Shown: positions 36,418 to 45,281, counted from the first letter of the stretch. The stretch is DNA of 64,000 nt from G963666895 sp963666895 (GCA_963666895.2 CAXXNS010000015.1:92122-156121); one strand, 5' to 3'. Numbers and translations: made by a program. The notes: generated by a model not told the origin, from the letters alone.

Positions 36418-36978
36418 CTAGCTCTTGTCCACTTGGACGAAGTCCAGCTCCACCGGGGTCTGGCGGCCGAAGATGGAAACCGAAACCCGCAGCTTACCTT
36501 TGTCGTAGTTCACGTCCTCCACCATGCCGTTGAAGCCGGAGAAAGGACCATCGATGACCCGAACCTCGTCGCCGCGGCCGAAGTGGAACTTGGGCCGGGG
36601 CTGCTCCTGGCGAGACTCCATCATGGTCAGGATGTTCTCCGCCTCGGAGTCCCGCATGGGAGTGGGCCTGCTCTTGCCGCCGACGAAACCAGTCACCCGG
36701 GGGATCGATTGGATAAGGTGCCAGGTGTCGTCGGTGAGCACCATTTTGATCATTACGTAACCGGGGTAGAACTTGCGGGTGGAGGTGCGCTTCTCGCCCT
36801 TGACCATCTCCACCACCTTTTCGGTGGGCATGACCACTTCCTCGATGAGCCCGCCGTCCTGACCGGTGCGCATCATCTCCTTGATGGTCCGCTCCACCCG
36901 CTGCTCGGAACCCGAGTAGGTATGGACGATGTACCAGCGGGCACGCTCAGGCGCGCCCTGGGCCGCTTCCTCAACCAT
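36418..36978 (-). CDS. nusG: Transcription termination/antitermination factor NusG
   Basis: 186-residue elongation factor linking RNA polymerase to ribosome and Rho. The NGN domain begins RWYIVHTYSGSEQRVERTIK. The KOW domain follows at ~130-180 (GDEVRVIDGPFSGFNGMVED). It lies between secE and rplK. Confidence 0.96.
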   Translation of the reverse strand: MVEEAAQGAPERARWYIVHTYSGSEQRVERTIKEMMRTGQDGGLIEEVVMPTEKVVEMVKGEKRTSTRKFYPGYVMIKMVLTDDTWHLIQSIPRVTGFVGGKSRPTPMRDSEAENILTMMESRQEQPRPKFHFGRGDEVRVIDGPFSGFNGMVEDVNYDKGKLRVSVSIFGRQTPVELDFVQVDKS

Positions 36979-36996
36979 TGGATCTCCCGTTGCTCG

Positions 36997-37266
36997 TTAG
37001 AGGATGACGCTGACCAGGTTGGACCAGCCGAAGTCCACCAGCCCCAGGAACAAGGCCATCACCAGGGTGAAGATCACCACGGCCACCGAGGTGGCGATGG
37101 TCTCCTTCCGGGTAGGCCAGACGATCTTCTTCACCTCGGCCTTGGATTCCTCGAAGAAATCCCTGAACTGGCGAAGTTTGCCTCCCAGACCGTCGTATCC
37201 GGTCTGGGCCTTTTGGGACGGGGCCTTGCCCTTGCCGTCCGCAGTCTTGGACTTGCCTTTGGCCAT
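36997..37266 (-). CDS. secE: Preprotein translocase subunit SecE
   Basis: 89-residue single-span form of SecE. A basic N-terminus (AKGKSKTADGKGKAP) precedes the amphipathic segment FFEESKAEVKKIVWPTRKET. One transmembrane helix follows (TSVAVVIFTLVMALFLGLVD). Confidence 0.95.
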   Translation of the reverse strand: MAKGKSKTADGKGKAPSQKAQTGYDGLGGKLRQFRDFFEESKAEVKKIVWPTRKETIATSVAVVIFTLVMALFLGLVDFGWSNLVSVIL

Positions 37267-37286
37267 TGTCTCCCTCGACAGAGAAA

Positions 37287-37363
37287 TGGCAGGGGTGGAG
37301 GGATTCGAACCCCCAACATCCGGTTTTGGAGACCGGCGCTCTAGCCGTTGGAGCTACACCCCT
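37287..37363 (-). tRNA. tRNA-Trp (CCA anticodon)
   Basis: The cloverleaf has a 7-bp acceptor stem (AGGGGTG with CACCCCT), anticodon loop CTCCAAA and T-loop GGTTCGAATC. The 3' CCA is encoded. It lies between rpmG and secE. Confidence 0.97.
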
Positions 37364-37378
37364 GCTCGTTGAAGAACC

Positions 37379-37528
37379 CTACTTGGTCTCTTTATGCACC
37401 GTGTGCTTCTTGTCCCAAGGGCAATACTTCTTGACCTCGAGACGACCCGTGGTGTTCTTCTTGTTCTTCTGGGTCGCGTAGTTCTTGCGCTTGCACTCCG
37501 TGCACTGCAACTGAATGTTGATGCGCAT
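37379..37528 (-). CDS. rpmG: 50S ribosomal protein L33
   Basis: 49-residue protein beginning MRINIQLQCTECKRKNYATQ and ending CPWDKKHTVHKETK. The first zinc pair (C9, C12) is present. In the second pair only C36 remains, because CPWD replaces the CPxC seen in four-cysteine L33 proteins. It lies four bases after tuf. Confidence 0.95.
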   Translation of the reverse strand: MRINIQLQCTECKRKNYATQKNKKNTTGRLEVKKYCPWDKKHTVHKETK

Positions 37529-37532
37529 GTTC

Positions 37533-38726
<1,194 letters not shown>

Positions 38727-38777
38727 TTTCGAATCCCCCTAACTGCTACAGTTAAACTTGTGGGTGACTAAATGTTA

Positions 38778-38853
38778 TGGAGCCCACGATCGGACTTGAA
38801 CCGATGACCTCATCCTTACCAAGGATGTGCTCTACCGACTGAGCTACGTGGGC
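38778..38853 (-). tRNA. tRNA-Thr (GGT anticodon)
   Basis: 76-nt cloverleaf with acceptor GCCCACG/CGTGGGC, anticodon loop TTGGTAA and encoded CCA, 52 bases upstream of tuf. Confidence 0.97.
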
Positions 38854-38894
38854 AAATCGCCTCTGGTTGGTCTGCCTGGAGACTGCGGTGCGGT

Positions 38895-38971
38895 TGGAGC
38901 GGGAAACGGGACTCGAACCCGCAACCCTCAGCTTGGAAGGCTGATGCTCTAGCCAATTGAGCTATTCCCGC
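38895..38971 (-). tRNA. tRNA-Gly (TCC anticodon)
   Basis: 77-nt cloverleaf with acceptor GCGGGAA/TTCCCGC, anticodon loop CTTCCAA and encoded CCA. Confidence 0.97.
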
Positions 38972-39047
38972 CTGCACGCCGCAGTCCATTCGGTAGACGC
39001 ATCCACCTCCTGAAGCGTGGCTTCCTAAATTCTAAGGCATATGTTCA

Positions 39048-39133
39048 TGGTGGAGGGGGGAGGATTTGAACCTCCGAAGTCATTCGACGACAGATTTACA
39101 GTCTGTTCCCTTTGGCCACTCGGGAACCCCTCC
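39048..39133 (-). tRNA. tRNA-Tyr (GTA anticodon)
   Basis: 86-nt class II tRNA with a long variable arm, anticodon loop CTGTAAA and encoded CCA. Confidence 0.97.
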
Positions 39134-39154
39134 GTACCTTCACAGAACACTTGC

Positions 39155-39230
39155 TGGAGCTGGCGATGGGACTCGAACCCGCAACCTGCTGATTACAAAT
39201 CAGCTGCTCTGCCAATTGAGCTACGCCAGC
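39155..39230 (-). tRNA. tRNA-Thr (TGT anticodon)
   Basis: 76-nt cloverleaf with acceptor GCTGGCG/CGCCAGC, anticodon loop TTTGTAA and encoded CCA. First gene of the tRNA-tuf-secE-nusG-rpl-rpoBC supercluster. Confidence 0.97.
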
Positions 39231-39245
39231 CAGCGCGAACGTGGG

Positions 39246-39274
39246 ACCATATACGGCGTCGGGCAAAAAGGCAA
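39246..39274 (-). promoter_or_regulatory. Predicted promoter of the tRNA-tuf operon
   Basis: TTGCCT (39274-39269) is followed after 17 bases by TATGGT (39251-39246), 15 bases before the first tRNA, with a GC-rich region around the start. A perfect 7-bp inverted repeat (GCAAGGG/CCCTTGC, 39271-39289) overlaps the -35. On the minus strand it is followed by CTTTTT, so it could also stop upstream read-through. Confidence 0.5.
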
Positions 39275-39416
39275 GGGTTTTTCCCTTGCTCTTCCCCGCG
39301 CGACCAACCCCGCGTCGCAGCGCAAGAAACCATGCGCTTGAGGCCCGCTCCTGCCATCATTCCTTAAGGTTGTAAAGCTTTTTTTCGTCCTGTTCAGGCC
39401 CTGTGGAAACAGATTT

Positions 39417-39445
39417 TGACATCCGGCCTGACAGGGCCTATTTCC
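39417..39445 (+). promoter_or_regulatory. Predicted promoter of dus
   Basis: TTGACA (39417-39422), 17 bases, TATTTC (39440-39445). The start site would be within one or two bases of the ATG at 39453, so the message may be leaderless. An inverted repeat (GGCCCTGT at ~39399 and ACAGGGCC at 39432-39439) flanks the -35. Confidence 0.5.
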
Positions 39446-39452
39446 CGGGGCC

Positions 39453-40445
39453 ATGAGCACCCCGGCATTTGACCTTCCCCTGGGCCTTCCGTTCGGCCCC
39501 GAGGCCCCCTGGCTGGCCCCGCTGGCCGGGTACTCGGACCTGCCGTTTCGCATGCTCTGCCGCTCGTTCGGCGCGGCCTGCTGCGTCACCGAGATGGTCA
39601 GCGTCAAGGGCCTCACCCTGTCCCACAACTCGGGCACAAGGCGGCTTTTGACCACGGTGCGGGGCGACTCCCCCCTGGTGGTCCAGCTCTTCGGGGCCGA
39701 GCCCGAGCGCTTCCGCAGGGCCGTGTCCCTGCTCATGGACCAGGGCTTCACCCACTTCGACCTCAACGCGGGCTGCCCGGTGAAAAAGGTGCTCAAGTCC
39801 GGCGGCGGGGCCGGGCTGCTGTCCGACCCGGACCGGTTGGTGGCCATCGCCAAGGCCATGGCCGAGGCGGCCGGACCCGGCCGGGTGGGGGTCAAGACGC
39901 GGCTGGGCTTCGTCTCCGGGGAACAGGTCTACCTGGATTTGGGCAAGCGATTGGAAGACGCGGGCGTGGCCTGGATGACCCTGCACCCCCGCTACGGCAA
40001 GCAGATGTTCACGGGCTCGGCCGCCTGGGACCACCTGGCCGCGCTCAAGGCGGCCCTGTCCATCCCGGTGCTGGCCTCGGGCGATCTGTACACGGCCGAG
40101 AACGGCCTGGCCTGCCTGCGCGAGACCGGCGTGGACGCGGTCATGTACGCCCGCGGGGCCATCACCGACCCGACCGTGTTCGCCCGCCACCTGGCCCTGG
40201 CCCGGGGAGAGACGCCCCCGGAGCGCTCCGGACCGGCCCTGGCCGACCTGGTCGTCGAGCACGTCCGCCTGACCCGCGATCTCCAGGGCGACCCGCGCTC
40301 CTTCCGCAAGGTGCGCTCCATCATCCCGCGCTACGCCAAGGGCCTGCGCGACATCCGCGCCTTCCGCGCCCAGCTGTACACGTGCAAGGACTGGGACCAA
40401 CTCACCGAGTCCGCCCGGACCATCGCGGACATGGAAGCGGACTAG
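39453..40445 (+). CDS. dus: tRNA-dihydrouridine synthase (Dus family)
   Basis: FMN enzyme reducing uridines in the tRNA D-loop. 330 residues. The N-terminal barrel starts LAPLAGYSDLPFRMLCRSFG, and the catalytic cysteine lies in FDLNAGCPVKKV. Further motifs are VKTRLGF, LHPRYGKQMFTGSA (catalytic base region) and VMYARGAI. It is closest in layout to DusB-type enzymes, but the subclass is uncertain. It is divergent from the tRNA cluster. Confidence 0.92.
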   Translation: MSTPAFDLPLGLPFGPEAPWLAPLAGYSDLPFRMLCRSFGAACCVTEMVSVKGLTLSHNSGTRRLLTTVRGDSPLVVQLFGAEPERFRRAVSLLMDQGFTHFDLNAGCPVKKVLKSGGGAGLLSDPDRLVAIAKAMAEAAGPGRVGVKTRLGFVSGEQVYLDLGKRLEDAGVAWMTLHPRYGKQMFTGSAAWDHLAALKAALSIPVLASGDLYTAENGLACLRETGVDAVMYARGAITDPTVFARHLALARGETPPERSGPALADLVVEHVRLTRDLQGDPRSFRKVRSIIPRYAKGLRDIRAFRAQLYTCKDWDQLTESARTIADMEAD

Positions 40446-40461
40446 GCGTCGGGCCCACCCG

Positions 40462-40851
40462 CTACTGGCGGATGCAGTACTTCCACTGCCCGTCTTCCCG
40501 AACCAGATTCACGCTATTGTCGACCTCCCTGGAAGAAGGGGAGCCGTCCTTGTTCAGGCCGTAGAAATCAAACCCGCCCTTGACCCGCACGGAAGCCGAG
40601 TCGTCGTCCTTGGACTCCAGGGAGCAGTCCACGTCGTAGTCCACCCGATAGTCGTGGCTGATGAGGCGGTCGACGAACGCCAGGTAGCGGTCCATGTTCT
40701 CGGAACACCCCAGGGCCTTGATCGTTTCCAGATCCTTGTTCTCCAGGGCTTGAATAAATCTTTCGCTGACGCCCACGGGATCATCGGACCCGGAACAACC
40801 AACAACGGACAGGGACAGGAGCATCAGGGACAGAACGAGAGCGCGCTTCAC
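40462..40851 (-). CDS. Small lipoprotein, function unknown
   Basis: 129 residues from a GTG at 40851, chosen because GGAGG lies five bases upstream. The N-terminus KRALVLSLMLLSLSVVGC is a lipoprotein signal ending in lipobox VVGC, so the mature protein starts at the cysteine and is membrane anchored. The rest is acidic and resembles DUF4878-type proteins (VSERFIQALENKDLETIKAL and GQWKYCIRQ), a fold that suggests a small ligand-binding cone. No function is assigned. Confidence 0.75.
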   Translation of the reverse strand: MKRALVLSLMLLSLSVVGCSGSDDPVGVSERFIQALENKDLETIKALGCSENMDRYLAFVDRLISHDYRVDYDVDCSLESKDDDSASVRVKGGFDFYGLNKDGSPSSREVDNSVNLVREDGQWKYCIRQ

Positions 40852-40925
40852 GGGAACCTCCGGCGTAGTCATGTATCCCGTCGTTTTTATAGAATGTTTT
40901 AGTCGATGTCTACATTTTGAACGAC

Positions 40926-40960
40926 AAAAAAGGGCGGCGGGTTTCCCCACCGCCCTTTTT
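40926..40960 (-). terminator. Intrinsic terminator after the symporter gene
   Basis: GGGCGG/CCGCCC stem flanked by A and T runs on both sides (40926-40931 and 40956-40960). On the minus strand it ends the symporter transcript. It could also work in the other direction. Confidence 0.8.
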
Positions 40961-41090
40961 CGCGTTGTTGCCTTATGGTCCAAACCTCAAGTGATGCCGC
41001 GAGCGCCCGGGGCCGGAAGCGCCCTCGCCTCGCTGGTCACCCAGGCGCTTCGCGGCACACCCCTTGAGGAAGGGCTCGTTCAAAGAACGT

Positions 41091-42695
41091 CTAGAAGTTG
41101 GCCCAGCACTTGGCCACGTGGCCCTCTTCTATCTTCTTGGTGGCCAGGCTGACGACCACGGCCAGGATGAAGCTGATGGGCAGGGCCACCACGTTGGGAT
41201 CCACCCACTGGAGCCGCCAGAGCCAGGTCCCCGGCTCCCCTCCGGCGGCCAGGGAAGGCGTGCCGAAGATGGCGTTGCACAGGCCGAGCCCGGCCGATTC
41301 CTTCAGGTGCACGAACAGGAGCCAGAACATGGAGAAGCAGAATCCGCCGACCATGCTCCACACGGCTCCGGCCTTGGTCATGCCCTTCCAGTACAGCCCG
41401 AGCAGGAACATGGGCAGGAAGGACGCCGCGCACAGGCCGAAGAAGAAGGCCGTGGCGTAGGCGATGACCGACTCCGGCAGCACCCAGGACCAGATGAGCG
41501 TGGCCAGGATGGTCACGGACACGCCGATCTTGGAGTACTTGGCCGACACGTGGCGCTCCTCGCCGGTGAGCTTCTCGTACACGTCACGGCCCAGGCTGGT
41601 GCCGCCCGCGTGGTACTGGGACGACAGCGTGCTCATGGCCGCGGCGAACATGCCCAGCAGGAACAGGCCCGAAAACCAGTCGGGCATCATGTTCTCGATG
41701 TACATGGGAATGATCTTGTCCATGTTGCCCTCGGCCACGGCGATGGAGATCTTGCCGAAGGCCGGGTCCTGGTAGAAGACCGCGTTGGACAGGGCGCCGA
41801 CCACGAAGGCCACGCCGGTCATGAACAGGATGAACACGCCGCCGATGGCGATGGCCCGGTTGAGCTGCTTGTCCGACTTGACGGTCATGTAGCGCACGGC
41901 CAGCTGGGGCTGGGCCAGCACGCCGATGCCCACGCCGTAGATGATGGTGGTGTAGATGGTCAGCCACAGGGGCGAGGCGAACTTGGCCCCCTGGGTCCAG
42001 CCCATCATGCCGCCCTTGGCCAGCTTCTCGGGCATGAGCGCGGCCATGTCGGTCAGGGCCTGGTGGGCCTCGGTGACGCCGCCCAGCTTGGAGTAGGTGA
42101 CGATGAGCAGGATGGCCATCATGACGAACATGATCGAGCCCTGGAAGGCGTCCGTGTACATGACCGCCTTGAGCCCGCCCGTAACCACGTACAGGGCCAG
42201 GATGCCGGTCATGACGACGAGGGCCCAGTCAAAGGGGATCAGCAGCGAGGCCTCCATCATGCGGCCGATGCCGATGAGCACGGCCGCGGCGTAGACCGGG
42301 ATGAAGACGAAGATGATCGCCCCGGCGAAGACCTGGGCGAACTTGGACTTGTAGCGCCTGCCCAGCAGTTCCGGGAAGGTGTGGGTGTTCAGGGCCAGGC
42401 CCATGCGGCGGGTGCGCTTGCCGAATACGACCATGGCGATGAAGATGCCCACGAAGATGTTGGCGAAGGTCAGCCACAGCAGGGGGAAGCCGAAGAGTCC
42501 GGCCGCCCCGCCGAAGCCGATGATGGCCGAGGTGGAGATGAAGGTCGCTCCGTAGGACAGGGCCATGACAAAGGGGTTCATGGACCGTCCGGCCACCATG
42601 TAGTCCGCGGTCTTGCGGGTGGCCTTCCAGCCCTTGTAGCCAAGGTAGAAGATGACGCAGAAGTAGGCCAGGATGACTATGATTTTAACGACCAT
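41091..42695 (-). CDS. Sodium:solute symporter family (SSS/SLC5) transporter
   Basis: 534-residue inner-membrane symporter with about 13 hydrophobic segments. It begins MVVKIIVILAYFCVIFYLGY and has family features such as the early ADYMVAGRSMNPFVMALSYG and FAAAMSTLSSQYHAGGTSL, the latter part of the sodium-site region. The family covers transporters for proline, pantothenate, acetate, sugars and others, so sequence alone does not name the substrate. It is translationally linked to a small membrane protein (TGATG overlap at 42695) and lies behind a leader-peptide attenuator rich in Phe codons. From that I infer uptake of phenylalanine or a related aromatic compound. Confidence 0.88.
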   Translation of the reverse strand: MVVKIIVILAYFCVIFYLGYKGWKATRKTADYMVAGRSMNPFVMALSYGATFISTSAIIGFGGAAGLFGFPLLWLTFANIFVGIFIAMVVFGKRTRRMGLALNTHTFPELLGRRYKSKFAQVFAGAIIFVFIPVYAAAVLIGIGRMMEASLLIPFDWALVVMTGILALYVVTGGLKAVMYTDAFQGSIMFVMMAILLIVTYSKLGGVTEAHQALTDMAALMPEKLAKGGMMGWTQGAKFASPLWLTIYTTIIYGVGIGVLAQPQLAVRYMTVKSDKQLNRAIAIGGVFILFMTGVAFVVGALSNAVFYQDPAFGKISIAVAEGNMDKIIPMYIENMMPDWFSGLFLLGMFAAAMSTLSSQYHAGGTSLGRDVYEKLTGEERHVSAKYSKIGVSVTILATLIWSWVLPESVIAYATAFFFGLCAASFLPMFLLGLYWKGMTKAGAVWSMVGGFCFSMFWLLFVHLKESAGLGLCNAIFGTPSLAAGGEPGTWLWRLQWVDPNVVALPISFILAVVVSLATKKIEEGHVAKCWANF

Positions 42696-42844
42696 CAGTC
42701 CTGCCCTCCCTCGTCCTCGTCCGTGACTTTGTCGGTCAGGCCGTCCTCATTCCACTTGGCGATGCCGTAGATCAGGCACAAGGCGCTGGCCCCGATGCAC
42801 AGCCAAAATACGAGCGCCATTTCCGCGCTGCCCATTCCAATCAT
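42695..42844 (-). CDS. Small symporter accessory membrane protein
   Basis: 49 residues beginning MIGMGSAEMALVFWLCIGAS, with one transmembrane helix and a short acidic C-terminus (KVTDEDEGGQD). The ATG at 42844 has a strong GGAGGGGG site. Its TGA overlaps the symporter ATG by one base (TGATG). Small one-helix proteins placed directly before SSS symporter genes are a known arrangement and are thought to help assembly or activity. It is too short for routine gene finding. Confidence 0.75.
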   Translation of the reverse strand: MIGMGSAEMALVFWLCIGASALCLIYGIAKWNEDGLTDKVTDEDEGGQD

Positions 42845-42888
42845 GACTTCCCCCTCCTCAAGGGTTTTTGGGCCAGGCCCGGCGGCAC

Positions 42889-42930
42889 AAAAAAAGACGG
42901 GCCGCCGGCTGTTTCGCCTGCGGCCCGTCT
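42889..42930 (-). terminator. Attenuator terminator in the symporter leader
   Basis: AGACGGGCCGC (42930-42920) pairs perfectly with GCGGCCCGTCT (42905-42895), followed by seven T residues ending at 42889. It sits about 45 bases before the accessory-protein ATG and after the Phe-rich leader peptide. It therefore lies inside the symporter leader, not at the end of another gene; hypE has its own terminator at 43114-43136. Confidence 0.85.
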
Positions 42931-42981
42931 GGTGTGGTTGCTTGTTCCCTGGTTACAGTGGACCACCCCCGGACCGCAGGC
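42916..42981 (-). promoter_or_regulatory. Antiterminator pairing of the Phe attenuator
   Basis: GCCTGCGGTCC (42981-42971, inside the leader peptide gene) can pair over 11 positions with GGGCCGCAGGC (42926-42916), with a single G-U pair. The second element overlaps the 5' arm of the terminator, so the two structures exclude each other. A further 7-bp pairing, ACCACCC (codons 3-5) with GGGTGGT (42968-42962), could act as the protector stem. Confidence 0.75.
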
Positions 42982-43033
42982 CGGTAAAGGTAAAAAAGAA
43001 AAAGAAGAAAAAGCGGTTTAGGGTGGTGTGCAT
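42953..43033 (-). CDS. Phe-rich leader peptide of the symporter operon
   Basis: 26 codons, ATG 43033 to TAA 42955-42953. The peptide starts MHTTLNR, then has seven consecutive phenylalanines encoded by TTT TTC TTC TTT TTC TTT TTT, then T, an eighth Phe, and TGLRSGGGPL. Eight of 26 residues are Phe, like the E. coli pheL leader peptide. No Shine-Dalgarno precedes it. The promoter at 43041-43069 would start transcription at or next to the ATG, so translation is probably leaderless. A ribosome stalled on the Phe run leaves 42971-42981 free to form the antiterminator. Confidence 0.82.
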   Translation of the reverse strand: MHTTLNRFFFFFFFTFTGLRSGGGPL

Positions 43034-43040
43034 GGATGGG

Positions 43041-43069
43041 GGTCTACAGCAATCCCGAAACCCTGTCAA
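43041..43069 (-). promoter_or_regulatory. Promoter of the Phe-attenuated symporter operon
   Basis: A perfect TTGACA (43069-43064), 17 bases, then TAGACC (43046-43041). It sits between the hypE terminator and the leader peptide, with the predicted start at ~43033-43035. Confidence 0.65.
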
Positions 43070-43113
43070 GCGTGTACTCGCTCACAGGCAAAAAACTTCC
43101 GGTTTCATTCGCG

Positions 43114-43136
43114 AAAAAAAAGTGACCGACGGTCGC
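43114..43136 (-). terminator. Intrinsic terminator after hypE
   Basis: A 6-bp stem with a 3-base loop (43136-43131 with 43127-43122), followed on the minus strand by about eight T residues, 11 bases after the hypE stop. Confidence 0.75.
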
Positions 43137-43146
43137 CAAGCAGGAA

Positions 43147-44151
43147 TCAGCAGATGCGCGGCAGCTGCTCGCCCTCGAGCATGCCAAGCAGCCGCTTGCC
43201 CCCGAGCTGGGTGACCAGGACCACCTTGCCCGCGTTGTCCTCGGTGATCGTGCCCACCTGGCAGGCGTCCGCGCCCAGGGGATCGGCCTTCATGATCTCC
43301 AGGGCCTTGCCGGCCAGCTCCTGGGGCAGGATGCAGATGAACTTGCCCTCATTGGCCAAGTAGAGCGGGTCCAGGCCGAGCACCTTGCAGCCGCCCGTAA
43401 CCTCGGCCCGCACGGGCACGTCCGTCTCCATGAGCTCCATGCCCACCTTGGAGGACTGGGCGATCTCGTTGAGCGTGGTGGCCAGGCCGCCCCGGGTGGG
43501 GTCGCGCAGCACGTGGATATCCCCGACCTCGCGCACCAGCTTGAGGATGAGGTGGTTGAGGGCGGCCGAGTCGGACTGCACGTCGCCGCCCAGGGTCAGC
43601 CCCTCGCGGGTGGCCAGGATGGTCAGGCCGTGGTCGCCCATGGTGCCGGACAGGAGCACGGCGTCGCCGGGTTTGGCCCGCTCCCCGGCCGGGGGCGTCT
43701 TGGCCACGACCTCGCCGATGCCCGTGGTGTTGATGAAAATCTTGTCCGCCGCGCCCTTGGGCACCACCTTGGTGTCGCCGGTGACCACGACCACCCCGGC
43801 GTGCTCCGCGGCCTTGCCCATGCTGGCCACGATGCGCTCCAGGTCGGCCACGGGCAGGCCCTCCTCGATGATGAACCCGCAGGTCAGGTACTTGGGCTCG
43901 GCCCCGAGCATGGCCACGTCGTTGACCGTGCCGTGCACGGCCAGGGAGCCGATGTCCCCGCCCGGGAAGAAGATGGGGTCCACGGTGAAGGAGTCCGTGG
44001 ACACGGCCAGAGGGCCGCTGACCTGGATCAGGGCGGCGTCGTTGAGCTGCAGGGCGTCCTGTCCCTTGAGGTGGGTCAGGAATATCTCGGCCACCAAGCG
44101 CTGGGAGGCGCGGCCGCCGGAACCGGCGTCGAGAAGGATTTTGTCTGACAT
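43147..44151 (-). CDS. hypE: Hydrogenase maturation protein HypE
   Basis: Dehydrates the thiocarboxamide on its C-terminal cysteine to thiocyanate, giving the cyanide ligand of NiFe hydrogenases. 334 residues. The PurM-like ATP-binding part has MSDKILLDAGSGGRASQRLV and DSFTVDPIFFPGGDIGSLAV. The C-terminus ends PRIC with the modified Cys334. It follows hypD by 9 bases. hypC and hypF are not in the window. Confidence 0.95.
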   Translation of the reverse strand: MSDKILLDAGSGGRASQRLVAEIFLTHLKGQDALQLNDAALIQVSGPLAVSTDSFTVDPIFFPGGDIGSLAVHGTVNDVAMLGAEPKYLTCGFIIEEGLPVADLERIVASMGKAAEHAGVVVVTGDTKVVPKGAADKIFINTTGIGEVVAKTPPAGERAKPGDAVLLSGTMGDHGLTILATREGLTLGGDVQSDSAALNHLILKLVREVGDIHVLRDPTRGGLATTLNEIAQSSKVGMELMETDVPVRAEVTGGCKVLGLDPLYLANEGKFICILPQELAGKALEIMKADPLGADACQVGTITEDNAGKVVLVTQLGGKRLLGMLEGEQLPRIC

Positions 44152-44160
44152 GAAAGTCCC

Positions 44161-45252
44161 TTAAACAGAGTATTTATAGTAGGCCGCGCACGATCCTTCC
44201 GTGGACACCATGCATGGGCCCACCGGAGCCTCGGGCGTGCAGGCCTTGCCGAAGAGCGGACATTCGTTGGGCCGGATGCGGCCGGTGAGCACGGCCCCGC
44301 ACTTGCAGCCCGGCAGGGGCGGGGTCTCGGTGATGACCAGACCAAAAGTTTTCGCCGCGTCGTGCTCCTCATATTCCGGGCGCACGGCCAGGCCGCTGCC
44401 CGGGATCATGCCGATGCCGCGCCAGAGCGCGTCCGCGGGCTCGAACACGGTGTAGAGCACCTGCCTGGCCTTGGGGTTGCCCTGGTCCGCCACCACGCGC
44501 TTGTACAAATTGGCCACCCGGGGCTCGCCCACGCGGCGGCACTCCAGCAGGAAGATCAGGGCCTGGAGGATGTCCACGGGCTCGAACCCGGCCACCGCGG
44601 CCGAGCGTTTGTGCGTCGAGGCGATGGGACCGTAGGGCTCCATGCCGATGATGGCCGAGACGTGGCCGGGCAGGATGAAGCCGTCGATGGCGGTGTCCGG
44701 GTCGGCCAGCAGGGCGTCCAGGGCCGGAGGCACCACCTTGTGGAAGGACAAAACCTTGAGGTTGGTCACGCCCTGGGCCTTGGCGGCCATGAGGGTGGCG
44801 GCCACCGTGGGGGCGGTGGTCTCGAACCCGACCCCGAGGAAGACCACGGTGTCGCCGGGGTTGGCCTTGGCCAGGGCGATGGCGTCCATGGGCGAGTACA
44901 CCACCTGGATGCGGGCCCCGTCGGCCTGGGCGTTCTTCAGCGTCTTCTTGTGGTGGCCGGGCACGCGCATCAGGTCGCCGAAGGTGGCGATGATCACGCC
45001 GTCGCGTCCGGCCAGGTCGATGAAGGCGTTGACCTCGGCCTCGTGGGTCACGCAGACCGGGCAACCCGGGCCGGACAAATGCACGATCTCCTTGGGCATC
45101 AAGGAGCGCAGGCCGGACTGGAAGATGGCCACGGTGTGGGTGCCGCAGACCTCCATGAACCGGTACTCGCCGTCGATCAGGCCGCCGAGCTTGTCCAGCA
45201 GGCCGCGGGCCAGTTCGGGGTCGTGAAACCCGTCAAGGATGTCGAGACTCAA
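44161..45252 (-). CDS. hypD: Hydrogenase maturation protein HypD
   Basis: Iron-sulfur scaffold on which the Fe(CN)2CO unit is assembled with HypC. The TTG at 45252 gives MSLDILDGFHDPELARGLLD and has AGGAG eight bases upstream; a further TTG 15 bases up is less well placed. 363 residues. Conserved cysteines lie in MEVCGTHT (C36) and SGPGCPVC (C64, C67). The C-terminal [4Fe-4S] ligands are in GCKCG, ECPLFGKAC and GPCMVSTEGSC. Confidence 0.94.
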   Translation of the reverse strand: MSLDILDGFHDPELARGLLDKLGGLIDGEYRFMEVCGTHTVAIFQSGLRSLMPKEIVHLSGPGCPVCVTHEAEVNAFIDLAGRDGVIIATFGDLMRVPGHHKKTLKNAQADGARIQVVYSPMDAIALAKANPGDTVVFLGVGFETTAPTVAATLMAAKAQGVTNLKVLSFHKVVPPALDALLADPDTAIDGFILPGHVSAIIGMEPYGPIASTHKRSAAVAGFEPVDILQALIFLLECRRVGEPRVANLYKRVVADQGNPKARQVLYTVFEPADALWRGIGMIPGSGLAVRPEYEEHDAAKTFGLVITETPPLPGCKCGAVLTGRIRPNECPLFGKACTPEAPVGPCMVSTEGSCAAYYKYSV

Positions 45253-45281
45253 GATGGTGCTCCTCAAGAAATGGTCGGACC

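Noticed and set aside
42889..42930. Terminator of hypE
   Set aside because: hypE already has its own terminator at 43114-43136, and a promoter lies between them. This hairpin belongs to the symporter leader.
42985..43015. A/G-rich low-complexity run
   Set aside because: Not a simple-sequence artefact: on the minus strand it is the Phe codon run of the leader peptide, so it is reported as a feature instead.
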